Source: Microbacterium sp. LWH11-1.2 (lineage in GTDB: Bacteria > Actinomycetota > Actinomycetes > Actinomycetales > Microbacteriaceae). Taken from it: DNA of 64,000 nt. The stretch covers positions 3,162,001 to 3,226,000 of the forward strand of contig NZ_CP151636.1 of the NCBI RefSeq assembly GCF_038397745.1, in the 5' to 3' direction. Below, in pieces: positions 1 through 7,293 of this stretch. The notes beneath the pieces are model-generated. The model ran no database searches, was not told where the DNA came from, and saw nothing but the letters and a program-made list of their open reading frames with translations. The position numbers were made by a program, and so were the translations under genes. Within the stretch, counting starts at the first letter, position 1; the number at the start of each line of letters is the position of its first letter.

Positions 1-226
1 TGACGCTGTCTCCGGTTCGCAGCGACGCCTTGGAGTGCTCGCCCAGCTGCCGGAATGCGGCGACCGAGAACCAGTTGGTCTCCGAATCGACCCATGCCTG
101 GGTCACGGTGTCGAACCGACGGTGCGTGCTGGCGAGTCGGAAGTTCGTGACCGGAGCCCCTCCTGTCGTCTGTCCCTGCGTCGGATCGGTGGCGACCCTT
201 CCGATGATGGTGACGGTGTCGATCAT
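1..226 (-). CDS. ssb: Single-stranded DNA-binding protein, N-terminal part (runs off the window)
   Basis: The first 75 residues of an OB-fold single-stranded DNA-binding protein are visible; the rest lies beyond base 1. Diagnostic stretches are TVTIIGRVATDP at the start, TNFRLAST near residue 30, and TNWFSVAAFRQL followed by SLRTGDSV, which match the core strands and DNA-contacting aromatic residues of bacterial SSB. SSB coats single strands during replication, repair and recombination. The ATG at 226 is preceded by GAGAGGAC, a usable ribosome binding site. The main actinobacterial ssb normally sits between rpsF and rpsR, so a copy beside tRNA-Arg may be a paralogue; that is inference. Confidence 0.88.
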   Translation of the reverse strand, partial: MIDTVTIIGRVATDPTQGQTTGGAPVTNFRLASTHRRFDTVTQAWVDSETNWFSVAAFRQLGEHSKASLRTGDSV

Positions 227-396
227 TCTCAGTCCTCTCGATGACCGGGTCCAACGCCCGGATCGCACCAGCGTGCGGCATCCCGCTGCGCCCCGAACTC
301 GCAGAAGACGGGATCGGTGGACACTCCGCGCCAGATTCGGTGTGTGCAGGACTGCTTTCGGAGCCCCTGTCGGCGACGGCGACCGAATGTCGGTGG

Positions 397-412
397 TCGG
401 TCATATGTTCGA
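397..412. promoter_or_regulatory. SOS-like (LexA-type) box
   Basis: TCGGTCATATGTTCGA resembles the actinobacterial LexA operator TCGAAC-N4-GTTCGA. The right half matches 6 of 6 bases and the left half 4 of 6. It lies 18 bp before the start codon of the broken small gene at 430. No experiment or scan supports it beyond this match. Confidence 0.4.
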
Positions 413-429
413 ATCAGAAAGGAGTTCCG

Positions 430-699
430 ATGTCCGACAGCTTGACCACCTATCTGCCCGAGGTTCCCTAAGCGACGCCTCGGCTCTCCTCCGCGCGCGA
501 ACACCTGGTCCGGGCGGCCGATCATCTGTGGCGCGTTCAGGACCGCACGGAGCGCGTCCTCGGCCATCTGCGGATCGTCGCCGACCCACTGGGACTTCGC
601 TACCGCGCCGAGCGTCTTCACCTCGCGACCGGCACGTTCCGCATCGTCGGCGAGTTCTGGCGGGCCGACGACGCCGTCGCCGCGCTGCGCTACTCCTGA
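430..699 (+). pseudogene. Small gene interrupted by an in-frame TAA after codon 13
   Basis: An ATG at 430 with a strong ribosome binding site (AGAAAGGAG) opens MSDSLTTYLPEVP and then meets TAA at 469-471. The same frame continues open for another 75 codons to TGA at 697-699, encoding a polar sequence that contains HLWRVQDRTERVLGHLRIV and EFWRADDAVAALRYS. No ATG, GTG or TTG lies in frame after the TAA, so the second part cannot start by itself. The two parts look like one 89-residue protein with a nonsense mutation, though a sequencing error or stop readthrough is possible. I do not recognise the family. An SOS-like box lies just upstream. Confidence 0.6.
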
Positions 700-759
700 G
701 CGTGTAGCGGCAAGACTGTGCGTGCTCCTCGGCGGGTCACGCGCATGGGGAAAGCCGAG

Positions 760-831
760 TGCCCCCGGCAGGATTCGAACCTGCGACCGGCGGATTAGAA
801 GGCCGCTGCTCTTCCTCTGAGCTACGAAGGC
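760..831 (-). tRNA. tRNA-Arg (anticodon TCT)
   Basis: Read on the minus strand, the acceptor GCCTTCG pairs with CGGGGGC (two G-U pairs), the D stem is GCTC/GAGC, and the T arm is GCAGG-TTCGAAT-CCTGC. The anticodon loop CTTCTAA gives TCT, which reads AGA. The pair closing the anticodon loop is a C-T mismatch. The discriminator base is A and no CCA is encoded, so the tail must be added by a nucleotidyltransferase. Confidence 0.93.
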
Positions 832-877
832 GTGCTTACAGCGTACCGCGCCCGGTCGCCGATGTCGGGCCCGTCGA

Positions 878-883
878 TAGTAT
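878..883 (+). promoter_or_regulatory. -10 box of leaderless orn
   Basis: TAGTAT ends exactly 6 bases before the ATG at 890, so transcription should begin at the start codon. Confidence 0.6.
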
Positions 884-889
884 GGCGGC

Positions 890-1516
890 ATGGTATCTGC
901 GTCCGAGAACGATCGTCTCGTATGGATCGACTGCGAGATGACGGGACTCGATCTGGCGGTCGACGAACTCGTCGAGATCGCCGTCGTCATCACCGATTTC
1001 GAGCTCCGTCCCATCGATCCGGGGTTCCAGGTGGTGATCCGCCCGAGTGATGCGGCCCTCGCGAACATGAACGACTTCGTCACCAAGATGCATGAGACAT
1101 CGGGGCTGATCGAGGAGATCCCGCACGGCGTCACCCTGGAAGAGGCGGAAGCCCAGACGCTCGCCTACATCCGACGATTCGTCCCGCTCGAGCGCAAGGC
1201 TCCCCTCGCGGGCAACACGATCGGCACCGACCGCATGTTCCTCGCGAAGTACATGCCACAGGTCGATCAGTGGCTGCACTACCGGAACGTCGACGTCTCG
1301 AGTATCAAAGAGCTGTCCCGTCGCTGGTACCCGCGGGTGTTCTTCCAGGCTCCGTCCAAGGACGGCGGCCACCGTGCCCTCGCCGACATCCTCGAGTCGA
1401 TCCGCGAGCTGCGCTACTACCGCGAGGCCGTCTTCGTCGCGGAGCCGGGACCGTCCAGCGACGACGCGCGCGACATCGCGACGCGCACCGTGTCGGAGTT
1501 CACCTCGAACATGTAA
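890..1516 (+). CDS. orn: Oligoribonuclease
   Basis: Orn degrades RNA oligonucleotides of two to five bases, the last step of mRNA decay, and also clears pGpG from cyclic-di-GMP turnover. The 208-residue protein has the complete DEDDh set of the exonuclease fold: Asp14 and Glu16 in WIDCEMTGL, Asp114 in GTDRMF, and His161 and Asp166 in HRALADI. Length is slightly above the usual 180-200. No ribosome binding site precedes the ATG, and a -10 box sits 6 bases upstream, so the mRNA is probably leaderless. It lies between two tRNA genes, and tRNA-His follows 35 bases after its stop. Confidence 0.96.
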   Translation: MVSASENDRLVWIDCEMTGLDLAVDELVEIAVVITDFELRPIDPGFQVVIRPSDAALANMNDFVTKMHETSGLIEEIPHGVTLEEAEAQTLAYIRRFVPLERKAPLAGNTIGTDRMFLAKYMPQVDQWLHYRNVDVSSIKELSRRWYPRVFFQAPSKDGGHRALADILESIRELRYYREAVFVAEPGPSSDDARDIATRTVSEFTSNM

Positions 1517-1551
1517 TAGACTCATCTGGTTGCCCGCTCCGGTGGGCACAT

Positions 1552-1628
1552 GGTGGGTATAGCTCAGCTGGTAGAGCGCTGGCTTGTGGTGCCGGATGTC
1601 GCGGGTTCGAGTCCCGTTACTCACCCCA
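1552..1628 (+). tRNA. tRNA-His (anticodon GTG, CCA encoded)
   Basis: Acceptor GTGGGTA pairs with TACTCAC. The anticodon stem CTGGC/GCCGG carries the loop TTGTGGT, anticodon GTG. The extra G at 1552 faces discriminator C1625, the G-1:C73 identity pair of bacterial histidine tRNA. CCA is encoded at 1626-1628. Confidence 0.96.
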
Positions 1629-1630
1629 GT

Positions 1631-1665
1631 GAAGAGGCCCGAATCGTATTGATTCGGGCCTCTTC
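1631..1665 (+). terminator. Hairpin terminator after tRNA-His
   Basis: GAAGAGGCCCGAATC and GATTCGGGCCTCTTC form a perfect 15-bp stem around the loop GTATT. It begins 2 bases after the tRNA and should end the orn/tRNA-His transcript. There is no long T run, which is common in actinobacteria. Confidence 0.85.
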
Positions 1666-1694
1666 TGCGTCTCAGGGGCATGCCCGCCGGGCTC

Positions 1695-1700
1695 TAGACT
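1695..1700 (+). promoter_or_regulatory. -10 box of leaderless lysE-family gene
   Basis: TAGACT ends 6 bases before the GTG at 1707. The 15-mer from -10 to start codon is identical to that of ligA. Confidence 0.6.
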
Positions 1701-1706
1701 GACGGG

Positions 1707-2339
1707 GTGTCACTCGCGGTCTGGTTCTCCCTTCTCACGGCCTCGGTGGTCATCAGCTTCACGCCCGGGGCAGGCGCGATCAACACGATGTCGAACGCAC
1801 TCAACCAGGGGTGGCGCCGCTCGATCTGGGGCATCGTCGGACAGCAGATCGCCCTCATCGTCCACGTCGCCATCGTCGCCGCAGGCGTCGGGCTCCTGGT
1901 GTCGCGCTCCGAGTTCCTCTTCAACGCGATCCGCTACGCGGGCGCCGCGTATCTCGTCTTCCTCGGCATCCGCCTCATCCTGACGAAACCCGATGTCGTG
2001 GTCGCGGACGACGACATCTCACCGGTCGACTCCCGTGAGGGGCACTGGTCGATGATCCGGCGGGGGTTCTGGGTCAACCTCCTCAACCCGAAGGCGATCG
2101 TCTTCTTCCTCGCCTTCATCCCCCAGTTCATCCGACTCGACGAGCCGCCCCTCCCCCAGTACCTCACCCTCGTCGCGACCGTGATCATCGTCGATGTCAT
2201 CGTGATGTGGGGCTTCTTCGCCGCAGCAGCCCGCCCTTTCCGCCGGCTGACACGCTCTGCACGCGGCCAGCGCATCCTCAACACCGTCTTCGGCGTTCTG
2301 TTCATCGCCGTCGCGGCGCTCCTCGTCTTCCTGCATTGA
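1707..2339 (+). CDS. LysE/RhtB-family amino acid exporter
   Basis: A 210-residue integral membrane protein of the LysE/RhtB translocator family, which exports amino acids or their analogues. Residues 1-30 contain the family signature (VVISFTPGAGAINTMSNAL, close to the usual PGP motif), followed by GWRRSIWGIVGQQ. About six hydrophobic segments are visible, at roughly 5-25, 38-62, 67-87, 112-135, 147-170 and 188-209, with the family's GIRLIL and NLLNPKAIVFFLAFIPQF stretches. The GTG start has no ribosome binding site and lies 6 bases after TAGACT. The substrate cannot be told from sequence. Confidence 0.88.
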   Translation: MSLAVWFSLLTASVVISFTPGAGAINTMSNALNQGWRRSIWGIVGQQIALIVHVAIVAAGVGLLVSRSEFLFNAIRYAGAAYLVFLGIRLILTKPDVVVADDDISPVDSREGHWSMIRRGFWVNLLNPKAIVFFLAFIPQFIRLDEPPLPQYLTLVATVIIVDVIVMWGFFAAAARPFRRLTRSARGQRILNTVFGVLFIAVAALLVFLH

Positions 2340-2367
2340 CGCTGACGCGCGTTCCCACCCCCGGCCC

Positions 2368-2373
2368 TAGGCT
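2368..2373 (+). promoter_or_regulatory. -10 box of the metallopeptidase-clpS operon
   Basis: TAGGCT ends 7 bases before the ATG at 2381. This is a probable leaderless promoter for the three-gene operon. Confidence 0.5.
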
Positions 2374-2380
2374 GGAGCGG

Positions 2381-2728
2381 ATGGAGATGGATGCCGCAGC
2401 CTTCGAGGCGCTCGTGATCGACGAGCTCGACCAGCTGCCCGACGACATGGTCGACGGGCTGGAGAACGTCGTGTTCGTGGTCGAGGACCGTCCCGAGGAC
2501 GGCACCCTCGATCTGCTGGGCCTGTACGACGGGCTGGCTCTGACGGAACGGACGCAGTACGGCATGGGTGAGCTTCCGGATCGGATCGTCCTGTTCCGCG
2601 AGCCGCACCTCGCGCAGTGCGAGACGGAGACGGAGCTGCGCGACGAGATCCACACCACTCTGGTGCACGAGATCGCGCACTTCTACGGCCTGGATGACGA
2701 GCAGCTCCACGAGATGGGCTGGGCATGA
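2381..2728 (+). CDS. Zincin-like metallopeptidase family protein
   Basis: A 115-residue protein of the minimal zincin type (COG3824-like). The C-terminus carries the zinc-binding helix HEIAHFYGLDDEQLHEMGW, a variant of the HExxH motif with a third ligand region. The biological substrate of the family is unknown. ATG 2381 is chosen because a -10 box lies 7 bases upstream; a second in-frame ATG follows at 2387. Its stop overlaps the clpS start by 4 bases (ATGA), and it is conserved beside clpS and the DUF2017 gene in related actinobacteria, which hints at a role near Clp proteolysis. Confidence 0.85.
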   Translation: MEMDAAAFEALVIDELDQLPDDMVDGLENVVFVVEDRPEDGTLDLLGLYDGLALTERTQYGMGELPDRIVLFREPHLAQCETETELRDEIHTTLVHEIAHFYGLDDEQLHEMGWA

Positions 2729-3021
2729 GCACTCCGGTCGCGCTCCCGGATCTCGAGGAGATCACCGACCTCCACGCCGCGCCCCTGGAGCCGTGGGAGG
2801 TGGTCGTGTGGAACGATCCGGTGAATCTCATGAGCTACGTCGTCCGGGTGTTCCGCACGTATTTCGGCTACTCCACAGAGCGCGCCACGGCGCTGATGCT
2901 CGCCGTCCATCACGACGGACACGCGATCGTCGCGACCGGTCCGCGCGAGACGATGGAGGTGCACGCCCAGGCGATGCACGACTACGGCCTCTGGGCGACG
3001 GTGCGGAAGGTGTCCGGATGA
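2725..3021 (+). CDS. clpS: ATP-dependent Clp protease adapter ClpS
   Basis: ClpS docks on the N-domain of ClpA/ClpC and delivers N-degron proteins to ClpP. The 98-residue protein has a loose N-terminal tail and then the ClpS core: WEVVVWNDPVNLMSYVVRVF (the N-degron binding pocket with the conserved ND pair), YSTERATALMLAVHHDG, and the C-terminal YGLWATVRK. The first ATG overlaps the previous stop by 4 bases and its own stop overlaps the next gene by 4, so the three genes are translationally coupled. Confidence 0.95.
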   Translation: MSTPVALPDLEEITDLHAAPLEPWEVVVWNDPVNLMSYVVRVFRTYFGYSTERATALMLAVHHDGHAIVATGPRETMEVHAQAMHDYGLWATVRKVSG

Positions 3022-3518
3022 GCGCCCGTGAGATCGTCCTCTCGCTCGCCGTGATCGAAGGGGCGCATCTCCTGAGGCTCGTGGACGAGTTCGGCGAGCT
3101 GCTCCGTGCGCGCTCGACGGACGATCCCGCCGTTCGACGGTTGACGCCGACGGCTTATCCGGATGATGCGGAGGCGGCGGCAGCCTTCGCCGAGACCACC
3201 CGTGACGAACTCCTCGATCGGCGGCGCAGCGAGGCGACGACGGTGCGCGCAGGGCTCGCACCGTTCGACATCGAGATCGATGCCCTGTCCGAGAAGGACG
3301 CTCTGGAGCCACGCGATCTCGTCATCGCGGAAGACGATCTCGACGCCTGGCTGCGCACGCTCACCGCGATCCGGCTGGTCATCGCTGACCGTCTCGGGAT
3401 CACCACGGAGGATCACACGAGCGATGACGGCCGCGGAGACATCTACGATTGGCTCGGTTACCGCCTCGAGGTGCTGATCCAGGCCGCCGACGAGATCGAC
3501 GCGCGACGCGGCCGTTGA
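3018..3518 (+). CDS. DUF2017 family protein
   Basis: A 166-residue acidic, helical protein of the DUF2017 family, which is found almost only in actinobacteria and usually directly after clpS. Recognisable parts are an N-terminal helical segment with EGAHLLRLVDEFGELL and the C-terminal IYDWLGYRLEVLIQAAD. No catalytic motif is visible and no function is established. Operon context (ATGA overlap with clpS) suggests a role with Clp-dependent proteolysis, which is inference. It ends 4 bases from the convergent kinase gene. Confidence 0.82.
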   Translation: MSAREIVLSLAVIEGAHLLRLVDEFGELLRARSTDDPAVRRLTPTAYPDDAEAAAAFAETTRDELLDRRRSEATTVRAGLAPFDIEIDALSEKDALEPRDLVIAEDDLDAWLRTLTAIRLVIADRLGITTEDHTSDDGRGDIYDWLGYRLEVLIQAADEIDARRGR

Positions 3519-3522
3519 TTCC

Positions 3523-4104
3523 CTAGGGGATCTCGACGATCCTGGTCGCCAGCGTCCGCGGGTCGTCGCGCTCCACGTGGAGGCGCTCCTGAGCCGCCCA
3601 GCGATCCCAGTGCGGACGATAGGTCTCTCCGTCGCGAGCGAGTGCGCGTGCCTTGCGCGCCGGCTCCCCCGACTCCGCCCAGACCCGCACGTCCCCGAGA
3701 CCGACCGTCGACGGCGTCAGGATGCCGCTCCCCTCGACGATGACGCCCAGGGCAGGATCGACGGCGTGGCTCTCCGCCTCCGTCTCGCGCTCCCAGTCCC
3801 ATCGTCGCCAGGTGCCGAGGTACCCGCGTCCGTGCGGACGGAGGATCCACTCGAGCGCTCGTTCGACACCGGCGTCGAGCCCGTCCCATCCGGGGTACAG
3901 CGAATCCAGCGCGATGAGCTGCACGCGTCCGGCCAGTGGCCACCGTGCTGCCAGCCGTGCGGCGAGAGAAGTCTTCCCCGCGCCGCTGCGGCCGTCGATC
4001 AGCACGACGGGGTTCGCCGCCGCGAGAGAGAGGACGTCCTGCTCGATCAGCGTCGCGGCGCGATCGAGCGCGGCCGCGACGGGATCGTCACTTCTTGAGG
4101 GCAC
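3523..4104 (-). CDS. P-loop kinase-like ATP-binding protein (uridine kinase-like)
   Basis: A 193-residue P-loop NTPase. The Walker A motif GRSGAGKT sits at about residues 38-45 after VVLIDG, followed by LIALDSLYPGWDGLD, which resembles the substrate-binding part of uridine kinase/phosphoribulokinase-like enzymes, and DPALGVIVEGSG as a likely Walker B strand. The substrate is unknown. I place the start at GTG 4104, which overlaps the end of the upstream YtfJ-like gene by 17 bases; the open frame extends further upstream but that part is coding in the other frame. Both genes probably share one transcript. Confidence 0.72.
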   Translation of the reverse strand: MPSRSDDPVAAALDRAATLIEQDVLSLAAANPVVLIDGRSGAGKTSLAARLAARWPLAGRVQLIALDSLYPGWDGLDAGVERALEWILRPHGRGYLGTWRRWDWERETEAESHAVDPALGVIVEGSGILTPSTVGLGDVRVWAESGEPARKARALARDGETYRPHWDRWAAQERLHVERDDPRTLATRIVEIP

Positions 4105-4405
4105 GGATGATGCGCGAGAGCGCCCGCCCGGTGACCCAGACGAACGGCACAGCAACGGCCAGCAGAGTGACGATGTTCGGCTCGAACCGCAGCCCCTCTT
4201 CGCGACGGACGTATACGCCGACCGGGATCGAGACTCCGCCGCCGCCACCGCCCTCGCCGCCTTCCGCGCTGCCGCCGCCGAAACCGGAGTAGGTGAGAGA
4301 CACCGGAGTGATGCTCACCCCGTCGACGTCCTGCGGCTCACCGTACGCGCTCTTCACGCCGAAGGACGCGATCTGCTTTCCCAGTTCCAGTGCAATGTTC
4401 GGCAT
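4088..4405 (-). CDS. YtfJ/GerW-family protein
   Basis: A 105-residue protein with the layout of the YtfJ/GerW family, known from Bacillus spores but also common in non-sporulating actinobacteria where its role is unknown. Features are an N-terminal segment (VKSAYGEPQDVDGVSITPVS), a very glycine-rich centre around residues 42-57, then VSIPVGVYVRREEGLRFEPN, and a C-terminal hydrophobic helix at about 80-96 that could anchor it to the membrane. The ATG lies 6 bases after TAGCGT with no ribosome binding site. The P-loop gene follows with a 17-base overlap. Confidence 0.75.
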   Translation of the reverse strand: MPNIALELGKQIASFGVKSAYGEPQDVDGVSITPVSLTYSGFGGGSAEGGEGGGGGGVSIPVGVYVRREEGLRFEPNIVTLLAVAVPFVWVTGRALSRIIRALKK

Positions 4406-4411
4406 GGTCCC

Positions 4412-4417
4412 ACGCTA
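4412..4417 (-). promoter_or_regulatory. -10 box of leaderless ytfJ-like gene
   Basis: On the minus strand TAGCGT ends 6 bases before the ATG at 4405. Confidence 0.6.
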
Positions 4418-4442
4418 GCCCACGAAACAGGGCGGCGTGCGG

Positions 4443-5699
4443 TCAATCCACGCCGTGCGCCTTCGGATGCTGGGCGGCGCCTCGCCCGTCACCCCGACCG
4501 ATGTGGCGTGCGCGACTGATCGTGGCCGTGCCGAACCGCGCGACCGCCTCGTCGACGGCCCCTTCGACCTTCCGCCAGTCCTCGTCGTCGTCCCAGAGCC
4601 CCAGACCCCCTCCACCGGCCGGTCGCAGGTTCTCCGCGCGCACACCGAGGAGGCGCACGGGATCGCGGCGGTCGATCTGCTCGTACAGGGCCTGCGCGGC
4701 CTCTCCGATCCGCTGCCCGACCGCTGACGGCTCGCTCAACGTCTGGGAGCGGTTCAGCGTGCGGAAGTCATCGAAACGCACCTTGATCGCGATCGTGGCC
4801 GCCTCCCACTCCGCGCGACGCAGACGGGCCGCCACGCGGTCGGCGAGACGGAGCAGCTCGGCCCGGAGGAAGGCGCGGTCCAGGATGTCGTGATCGAAGG
4901 TCTCCTCGTGCCCGATGCTCTTCTCGATCCGCTCCGTGTCGACCACACGCGGGTCTTCTCCTCTGGCGAGCTGCGCGAGGCGGGCGCTCAGGGCGGCACC
5001 CACCGCACGGTCGAGCATCTCGGGCGACGACTCCCGGATGTCGTGGATGGTGCGGATGCCACGGGCTTCCAGAGCCTCGGCCGCCTTCGGCCCCACGCCC
5101 CACATCGCGCGGACCGGGCGCGGAGCGAGGAAGTCGAGGGTGTCGCCCGCCGCGACCACGAGCATCCCGTCGGGCTTCGCGATCGTGGACGCCATCTTCG
5201 CCACATGCTTGGTCGCGGCGACGCCGACGCTGCAGGTGATCCCGACCTCTTCGAGCACCCGGGCTCTGATGAGTCCGGCGATGCGCGCCGGACTCCCCCA
5301 CAGCCGCCGCACGCCCTGCACGTCGAGGAATGCCTCGTCGACGGAGAGCGGCTCCACGAGCGGCGTGAACGATTCGAAGATCGCCATCACCTGCCGGGAG
5401 ACCTCCTGGTAGCGGTGGAAGTGCGGCAGCACGATGCGTGCCGTGGGGCACAGCCGCAACGCCTGGGACACCGGCATGGCCGCGCGCACGCCGTACCGAC
5501 GAGCCTCGTAGGACGCGCTCGACACGACCGATCGTCCGTCCGGCGCACCGATGATCAGCGGCAGACCGCGGAGGCTCGGGTCGTCGAGCACCTCGACCGC
5601 TGCGTAGAACGCGTCCATGTCGACGTGCAGGATGCGGGTTCCGGTGTCGTCGGCGTCGGTGGGCGACGTGATCTGCCCTCTGCCGTCGCCGTGTCCCAT
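4443..5699 (-). CDS. dinB: DNA polymerase IV (Y family)
   Basis: An error-prone translesion polymerase of 418 residues. The palm acidic residues are present: Asp27 and Asp29 in HVDMDAFYAAVE and Asp121-Glu122 in SVDEAFLD. The fingers carry YEARRYGVRAAMP, a helix-hairpin-helix region has MWGVGPKAAEALEARGI near 200, and a C-terminal little-finger domain follows (EETFDHDI, then VRLLGVRAENL). The last 30 residues are a basic and disordered tail, and no clear beta-clamp peptide is evident there. ATG 5699 is chosen because GAGAAT lies 6 bases upstream. I see no SOS box upstream. Confidence 0.94.
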   Translation of the reverse strand: MGHGDGRGQITSPTDADDTGTRILHVDMDAFYAAVEVLDDPSLRGLPLIIGAPDGRSVVSSASYEARRYGVRAAMPVSQALRLCPTARIVLPHFHRYQEVSRQVMAIFESFTPLVEPLSVDEAFLDVQGVRRLWGSPARIAGLIRARVLEEVGITCSVGVAATKHVAKMASTIAKPDGMLVVAAGDTLDFLAPRPVRAMWGVGPKAAEALEARGIRTIHDIRESSPEMLDRAVGAALSARLAQLARGEDPRVVDTERIEKSIGHEETFDHDILDRAFLRAELLRLADRVAARLRRAEWEAATIAIKVRFDDFRTLNRSQTLSEPSAVGQRIGEAAQALYEQIDRRDPVRLLGVRAENLRPAGGGGLGLWDDDEDWRKVEGAVDEAVARFGTATISRARHIGRGDGRGAAQHPKAHGVD

Positions 5700-5705
5700 G
5701 GATCC

Positions 5706-5711
5706 ATTCTC
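5706..5711 (-). promoter_or_regulatory. -10-like box of leaderless dinB
   Basis: GAGAAT on the minus strand ends 6 bases before the dinB ATG. It departs from TANNNT at its first base. Confidence 0.45.
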
Positions 5712-5778
5712 TCCCGGACTCCGGACACGGGTGCGTCGACGGGCCCAGCACGCCGAGGCGGCTGAGCCCGTCGAATCG

Positions 5779-7293
5779 CTACTGCGCGGCGCGCTCGAGG
5801 ATGAGCTCGCGGACGCGTGCAGCGTCCGCCTGGCCCTTCATCGCCTTCATGACCGCGCCGATCACGGCACCGGCGGCCTGGACCTTGCCGTCCTTGATCT
5901 TGGCGAGCACGTCGGGCTGCGCAGCGAAGGCCTCGTCGATCGCGGCGATCAGCGCGCCGTCGTCAGACACCACGGCGAGTCCGCGCGCGTCGATGACCTC
6001 CTGCGGAGTGCCCTCGCCCGCGACGACGCCTTCGAGCACCTGGCGTGCCAGCTTGTCGGTGAGCGTGCCCGCATCGATGAGCTTCTGCAGCGCGACGACG
6101 TTCTCCGGGCTGATGAGCTCGGAGGCGTCCTTCTCGTGTGCGTTGGCGAGGCGCGAGATCTCGCCGGTCCACCACTTCCGGGCCGTCGCGGGGGTGGCTC
6201 CGGCGGCGATCGTCGCAGCGACCTCTTCGAGGACGCCGTTGTTGCGCACATCCTGGAACTCGAGGTCGGTGAAGCCCCACTCCGTCATCAGGCGACGACG
6301 ACGGGCGACCGGCTGCTCCGGGAGAGCCGCGCGCAGCTCCTCGATCAGCTCGGCGGCCGGCTGCACGGGCAGCAGATCGGGCTCCGGGAAGTACCGGTAG
6401 TCATCGGCATCCGACTTCGGGCGTCCCGGCGACGTGGTGCCGGTGTCCTCGTGCCAGTGCCGCGTCTCCTGCGTGATCGTTCCGCCGTCGGCCAGGATCT
6501 GCGCCTGACGCTGGATCTCGTACCTCACCGCGCGCTCGACCGAACGCATCGAGTTCACGTTCTTGGTCTCGGTGCGCGTGCCGAGCTTCTCGGTGCCGCG
6601 CGGACGGAGCGAGATGTTGGCGTCGCACCGCAGGTTTCCGCGCTCGAGCCGAGCCTCGGAGATGCCGAGACCACGGACGATGTCGCGGATCGTCTGCACG
6701 TATGCTTTGGCGACCTCGGGGGCACGGTGCTCCGTGCCGGTGATCACCTTCGTCACGATCTCGACCAGCGGCACACCGGCGCGGTTGTAGTCGACGAGCG
6801 AGTACTCCGCACCCTGGATGCGTCCGGTCGCGCCGCCCATGTGGGTCAGCTTGCCGGCGTCCTCCTCCATGTGCGCACGCTCGATGGGGATGGTCACGGT
6901 CGTGCCGTCCTCGAGCTCGACCTCGACCGACCCCTCGAACGCGATCGGCTCGTCGTACTGCGAGATCTGGTAGTTCTTGCCGAGGTCGGGGTAGAAGTAG
7001 TTCTTCCTCGCGAAGCGGCTGGACTCCGCGATCGAGCAGCCCAGCGCGAGGCCGAGGCTGATCGATGAGCGGATCGCGGTCTCGTTCACGACCGGCAGCG
7101 CGCCGGGAAGACCGAGGTCGACCGGTGCGATGAGCGTGTTCGGCTCGGCCGCGTGATACTTCTCGTTGGCCGGGTTCGGCGCATCCGAGAACATCTTCGT
7201 GTTCGTGTTGAGCTCGACGTGCACCTCGAAGCCGAGGACGGGCTCGTACAGCTCGAGCGCCTTGTCGAAATCCATGAGCTTGGCGGTGGCCAT
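5779..7293 (-). CDS. gatB: Asp-tRNA(Asn)/Glu-tRNA(Gln) amidotransferase subunit B
   Basis: GatB is the kinase and tRNA-binding subunit of GatCAB, which converts mischarged Glu-tRNA-Gln (and Asp-tRNA-Asn) to the correct species. The 504 residues show the family's N-terminal cradle with GFEVHVELNTNTKMFSDAPN, the signature LGLPGALPVVNE, the FYPDLGKNYQISQYD segment, and the C-terminal YqeY-like tail domain (VIGAVMKAMKGQADAARV). Its ATG shares one base with the gatA stop (TGATG), so translation is coupled. It is the last gene of gatC-gatA-gatB. Confidence 0.97.
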   Translation of the reverse strand: MATAKLMDFDKALELYEPVLGFEVHVELNTNTKMFSDAPNPANEKYHAAEPNTLIAPVDLGLPGALPVVNETAIRSSISLGLALGCSIAESSRFARKNYFYPDLGKNYQISQYDEPIAFEGSVEVELEDGTTVTIPIERAHMEEDAGKLTHMGGATGRIQGAEYSLVDYNRAGVPLVEIVTKVITGTEHRAPEVAKAYVQTIRDIVRGLGISEARLERGNLRCDANISLRPRGTEKLGTRTETKNVNSMRSVERAVRYEIQRQAQILADGGTITQETRHWHEDTGTTSPGRPKSDADDYRYFPEPDLLPVQPAAELIEELRAALPEQPVARRRRLMTEWGFTDLEFQDVRNNGVLEEVAATIAAGATPATARKWWTGEISRLANAHEKDASELISPENVVALQKLIDAGTLTDKLARQVLEGVVAGEGTPQEVIDARGLAVVSDDGALIAAIDEAFAAQPDVLAKIKDGKVQAAGAVIGAVMKAMKGQADAARVRELILERAAQ

